Assembly: GCA_017590115.1 (NCBI GenBank)
Contig: JAGGNK010008559.1
Span: forward strand, 7,619,888 to 7,683,887
Length of the DNA: 64,000 nt
Direction: 5' to 3'
DNA from: Montifringilla adamsi
Lineage: Eukaryota > Chordata > Aves > Passeriformes > Passeridae
Shown here: positions 61,001 to 64,000 of the stretch, piece after piece
How the letters are laid out: every line of letters starts with the position of its first letter
Numbering within the stretch: the stretch's first letter is position 1
Made by a program: the position numbers and the translations under genes
Notes under the pieces: model-generated
What the model saw: the letters and a program-made list of their open reading frames with translations, nothing else
Told to the model about the DNA's origin: nothing
Databases searched by the model: none

Positions 61001-64000
61001 TATGTCATGTGGCAAAATAATACCTATCAGTGGAGATATCAACATTAGGTGGGATACAGAGTAAGCTACCTGACATTTGGAACCTGTGGAGACACCCCAA
61101 CATACTGCACCACCATCAGCTCTTCTCATTAGCTAAACCAGACCCATGACTTCATTACCAGAAGAAAAACTAATTTACTTCATGCCACACTATTTTCAGA
61201 TTGATTTTTACATTCCCTTTGCTGAGAAATCCAAAGTTCAGAGCTCTCACAATCACATCTCTGCCCTCCAAACATGCACACGTACACACACCATCAGAGG
61301 ACTTTTTCAGCTTTTCTTTGTTTCAACACCAATCTGGATGGAGAAATAACAAAGCTCACTCCTCCCTCCCAAAATGATCTGCTTTTAATCACAAGTAACA
61401 TTTAAAACAGACATTAGAAAGGAGATGCTGTCCCTTTATAATTATGGAGCTTGATAATTACCTGGTGACTTGTAACAGACCCATTCTCAATGCATCTTCC
61501 TTCCTCTCTCCCTTGATAATGTAATCTAATCTCTTGGCTATGCTTTCATCTGGCATCCAGTGCTGCACATTGTTTATCAAACAACAATCTTTTCTTAGGT
61601 AATGACAGAACAAAGGCAAGGAAGAGCAACTATGGTAATACTACAGCACTTACCACTTCAAAAGTAACTGAACCGGTATAATTTACACTGCCTCCCTGCT
61701 TCTTCTCCTCTTTTCCATCCAGTACTATCTCCTCTGCGCAATACCATGACCTGCCTCCACCCTTTGCTGGACACTCTCTATACCCACACCTTACAGAAGC
61801 TGTTGTGCAGAATGTCAACAGTGGAAGTCAAAACTAAAAACACACACAGAAAGCTGAGATATTCCATGTATGTCTTTATACTTAAAAGCACAGACATTTT
61901 CTATGACAAGAAAATCATGTGCCTCAAGTTCCTTTCCTGTCACTAAGTCTTAGCAGTAACATGCAATGACTATTTAAACATAAATTTTAGTCTCTCAATA
62001 GCACATTCAGAAATCCTGGTAAGACTCTAAACATAAATTTCTCAAGTTTCTTTTACACCTCAACATTAATGAGAGGCCAGGATGCAGAAGCTTTTGCTTT
62101 GGATTTTCTGGGGCCAATGACCCTGTTTTCTAAAGATGCCTGTACTTCATACTCCCTGAGTGCCTTAACTTCAGTAATTCCTCACATCCACAAACCAAGT
62201 CAGGATGAACCCTGCAACAACCCACCTGTGCAAGGTTCAATACAACAACTATGATGTGGTGAAGAATGAGGACCCCAAAACCCCAATATTTTGACAGTTC
62301 ACAACTACAAGGACAATCAAGGGCAGCACAGAAGTAAAAAAAATAAAATCTGCCAACAGCAATTAGCAGCTTGGAATCAAAGTCAGGCAGAAACAGCTGG
62401 GTCCAGCTGTATAAATGGTATCTGCATATCTAAAACAGCACTAATCACTGAATCCCAAGCCTGATCACTCTCATCAGGGGTCTTTAACCACAGCAAAATG
62501 TAAAACAATTACAAAATGGATTCAAGTAAAGGAAGACGTAGATGACAATAAGGTATGCAGATATAATTAGTACAATATTAAACTAAGCTTTAAGATTTCT
62601 ATATCAAAAGAAATTGACTACATGCATTATTATAAAAGAAAGCCTTCAAGTATCACCCTCAGAGTCATACCCTTGTATTTATAACTCATTATCAAAGCAT
62701 AATAGCTTTATGGTGCGTGACACTGACCCAAACTAATACTAAGATAATGATAATGCACTTCCCCTGTGATTTGAACAGGGAACAGGCTCAGGGATAAAGT
62801 CCATCTTCCCTAAGCATAATTTGAAGCACACAGCTCTGGTGATGCTTTCTGAAGACACAGCACAACCACCTACTTAAACAGGTATAAACCAATGAAGGAC
62901 TGAGGTTAGCAAGTCAAAAACCACAGAAAAATGTGGTTGTGTGGGTGTGAGGATGCTGCCAAGGTGTGATTCTGTTACAGTCTCTGACTGAAAACACTCA
63001 TCTGTAACAGACAAATCTGGTCAAGGCCAGAGCTAAAGGAAGGGTAAATGGGGTAACAGCATGCCAAATCAAGTGTGGGATTGGTATATTCTTCCATATA
63101 CATTACAAAATTCTCACAGTTTTTTTCTTGCTTACTTTGTGACGTGACAAAACAAAGTTGTGAAAAAAGGTAATTATTATCCTTCATCACAGTATGATTT
63201 CAGAGGCCTTTGCAGACATGCACATGGCTACATGCATGTTTAGGAGGACAAGCCAAAAAGACTCAGGTGAAAGCTTTGCTGATAGAACAGGATGTAACAA
63301 AATGAGTACCCAAATAAATAACTCACAGAACTCCCCCCGTGTGCAGGGGAAGTTGTTGTGACACAGAACAGGTGGGGAGCTTCAGCTCAACAGCCACACA
63401 CGACTTCCCATTAGAGACCCATCGCTTCTGGGAACACTGACACTGTCTTCTGTCACGAGGGTCAGGCTGGAGGTGAGGGGAGCTGTGCCACATCCCATCA
63501 ATCCAGCACACAAAACCTGTCTCTTTACATTTGCTGTAGGAAGAGACCCTACACGTGCTGTCCTTTCCATGCTTTCCTGCGCTGGCCTCTTCTGCTTAAG
63601 GCAGGGAGGAAAAAAGGGCTAAAATGGGTCACTCTGAGAAGTTTTTAAATAAACAGGATATATCCTAGCCCAAGGATGCTAATCATATAATTTCTTCCCA
63701 ATCACTTGCATAACAGCAGTGAATACTGCTGATTAGGCTGTTCCTAATGGTATTTATTTTTAAGTAGCTACACGACCCAGTCAGAATAGCAACAGGGCTG
63801 TAATTTGGCTTTAACATCCTCACACCTGAACCTTGCAGTACCATCCTCTCATAGCAATTCCACCTAGTTTCCCCCTTGCAAAATAGTGGGTCATGACAAG
63901 GAATCCAGGATGATTCAAACCCAATTAATTCATGTACCAGTTTGATTAATGCAGCCCTCAGACTAAATACATTTCTCCATACCCCATGGGGAGCAGCTCT

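Larger units (their letters stand above)
6423..64000 (-). other. AFG2A: AFG2A intron upstream of the exon (partial, at least 57.5 kb)
   Basis: Everything above the exon is interpreted as a single large intron of the same gene, because I could not find the preceding coding segment. In the family that segment carries the Walker B DELD motif and ends in an ATNRPD-type phrase just before ALLRPGR. Very long introns in this gene are consistent with its large size in other vertebrates. The alternative, that other genes or unannotated noncoding transcripts sit inside this stretch, cannot be excluded from sequence alone. Sub-blocks are described separately. Confidence 0.7.
48901..64000. other. AFG2A: Intron block: unique DNA, slightly GC-richer island near 50 kb
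   Basis: No gene is recognised. A GC-richer stretch of about 49915-50280 with several CpGs stands out mildly. A-rich tracts occur at 52767-52835 and 55050-55083, an AT repeat at 53705-53752, and a T run at about 56499-56512. The two longest open frames (54516-55022 and 58895-59452, plus strand) match nothing I know. No AFG2A exon is visible up to the window end. Confidence 0.55.

Noticed and set aside
6423..64000. The preceding AFG2A exon (Walker B and ATNRPD-type segment)
   Set aside because: I looked for it on the minus strand and saw no matching segment. It is assumed to lie beyond the window.
1..64000. CRISPR arrays, rRNA, tRNA genes, bacterial operons or phage
   Set aside because: No spaced direct repeats, no tRNA cloverleaf boxes and no gene-dense layout. 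Base composition and CR1 copies point to a vertebrate nuclear genome.

Overview
The window looks like nuclear DNA from a bird. It is AT-rich, has no dense gene content, and its recognisable interspersed repeats are fragments of CR1 non-LTR retrotransposons. The CR1 pieces show the typical avian core phrases (reverse complement of the CR1 3' end: a CAGAATCATAGAAT-type edge, then GGAAGGGACCTTAAAGATCA, GGGACACCTTCC and similar). I see no mammalian Alu or L1, no operon-like packing, no CRISPR array, no rRNA and no tRNA. I cannot fix the species; a neoavian bird is an inference.

Only one exon can be supported with confidence. It lies on the minus strand at 6258-6422, is 165 bp (55 codons, phase 0 at both ends), and has clean splice sites. 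It encodes part of the second AAA+ ATPase module of AFG2A (SPATA5): the [10 protein letters not shown] arginine-finger segment through to YSGAE, the start of the sensor-2 helix. I know of no other protein that fits as well. Everything else is read as intron: at least 6.2 kb downstream of the exon (1-6257) and at least 57.5 kb upstream of it (6423-64000). I found no neighbouring AFG2A exon in either.

Layout: 1-6257 is ordinary intron with a small CATT microsatellite. The exon follows. From 6.4 to 28 kb there is intron with a TG microsatellite, an exon-like open segment on the plus strand (8639-8773), a short G-rich repeat area (9.7 kb), three minus-strand CR1 fragments (11.3, 16.6 and 26.3 kb), a T18/G-quadruplex junction (14.4 kb), a CA/TA microsatellite (14.7 kb) and a T30/polypurine junction (15.1 kb). 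The most distinctive block is 28060-28865: a GC- and CpG-rich segment holding a near-consensus CTCF core motif, followed immediately by 22 in-register pentamers that shift from AATCA to AATCC and so create a ladder of CCAAT boxes. From 29 to 36 kb there is another CR1 fragment, a pyrimidine-rich tract, a CpG cluster (33.3 kb), a 40-base T run preceded on the minus strand by AATAAA (a possible retrocopy tail), an exon-like segment and a possible older CR1 fragment. From 36 to 64 kb there is further intron with homopolymer runs and a few homeobox-site-rich stretches that could be conserved noncoding elements.

I did not find a convincing undescribed biological system. The items most worth checking are the CTCF/CpG/CCAAT block at 28.1-28.9 kb, the poly(A)/AATAAA scar at 33.64-33.70 kb and the two plus-strand exon-like segments. 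All other open reading frames appear to be chance or are unrecognised.
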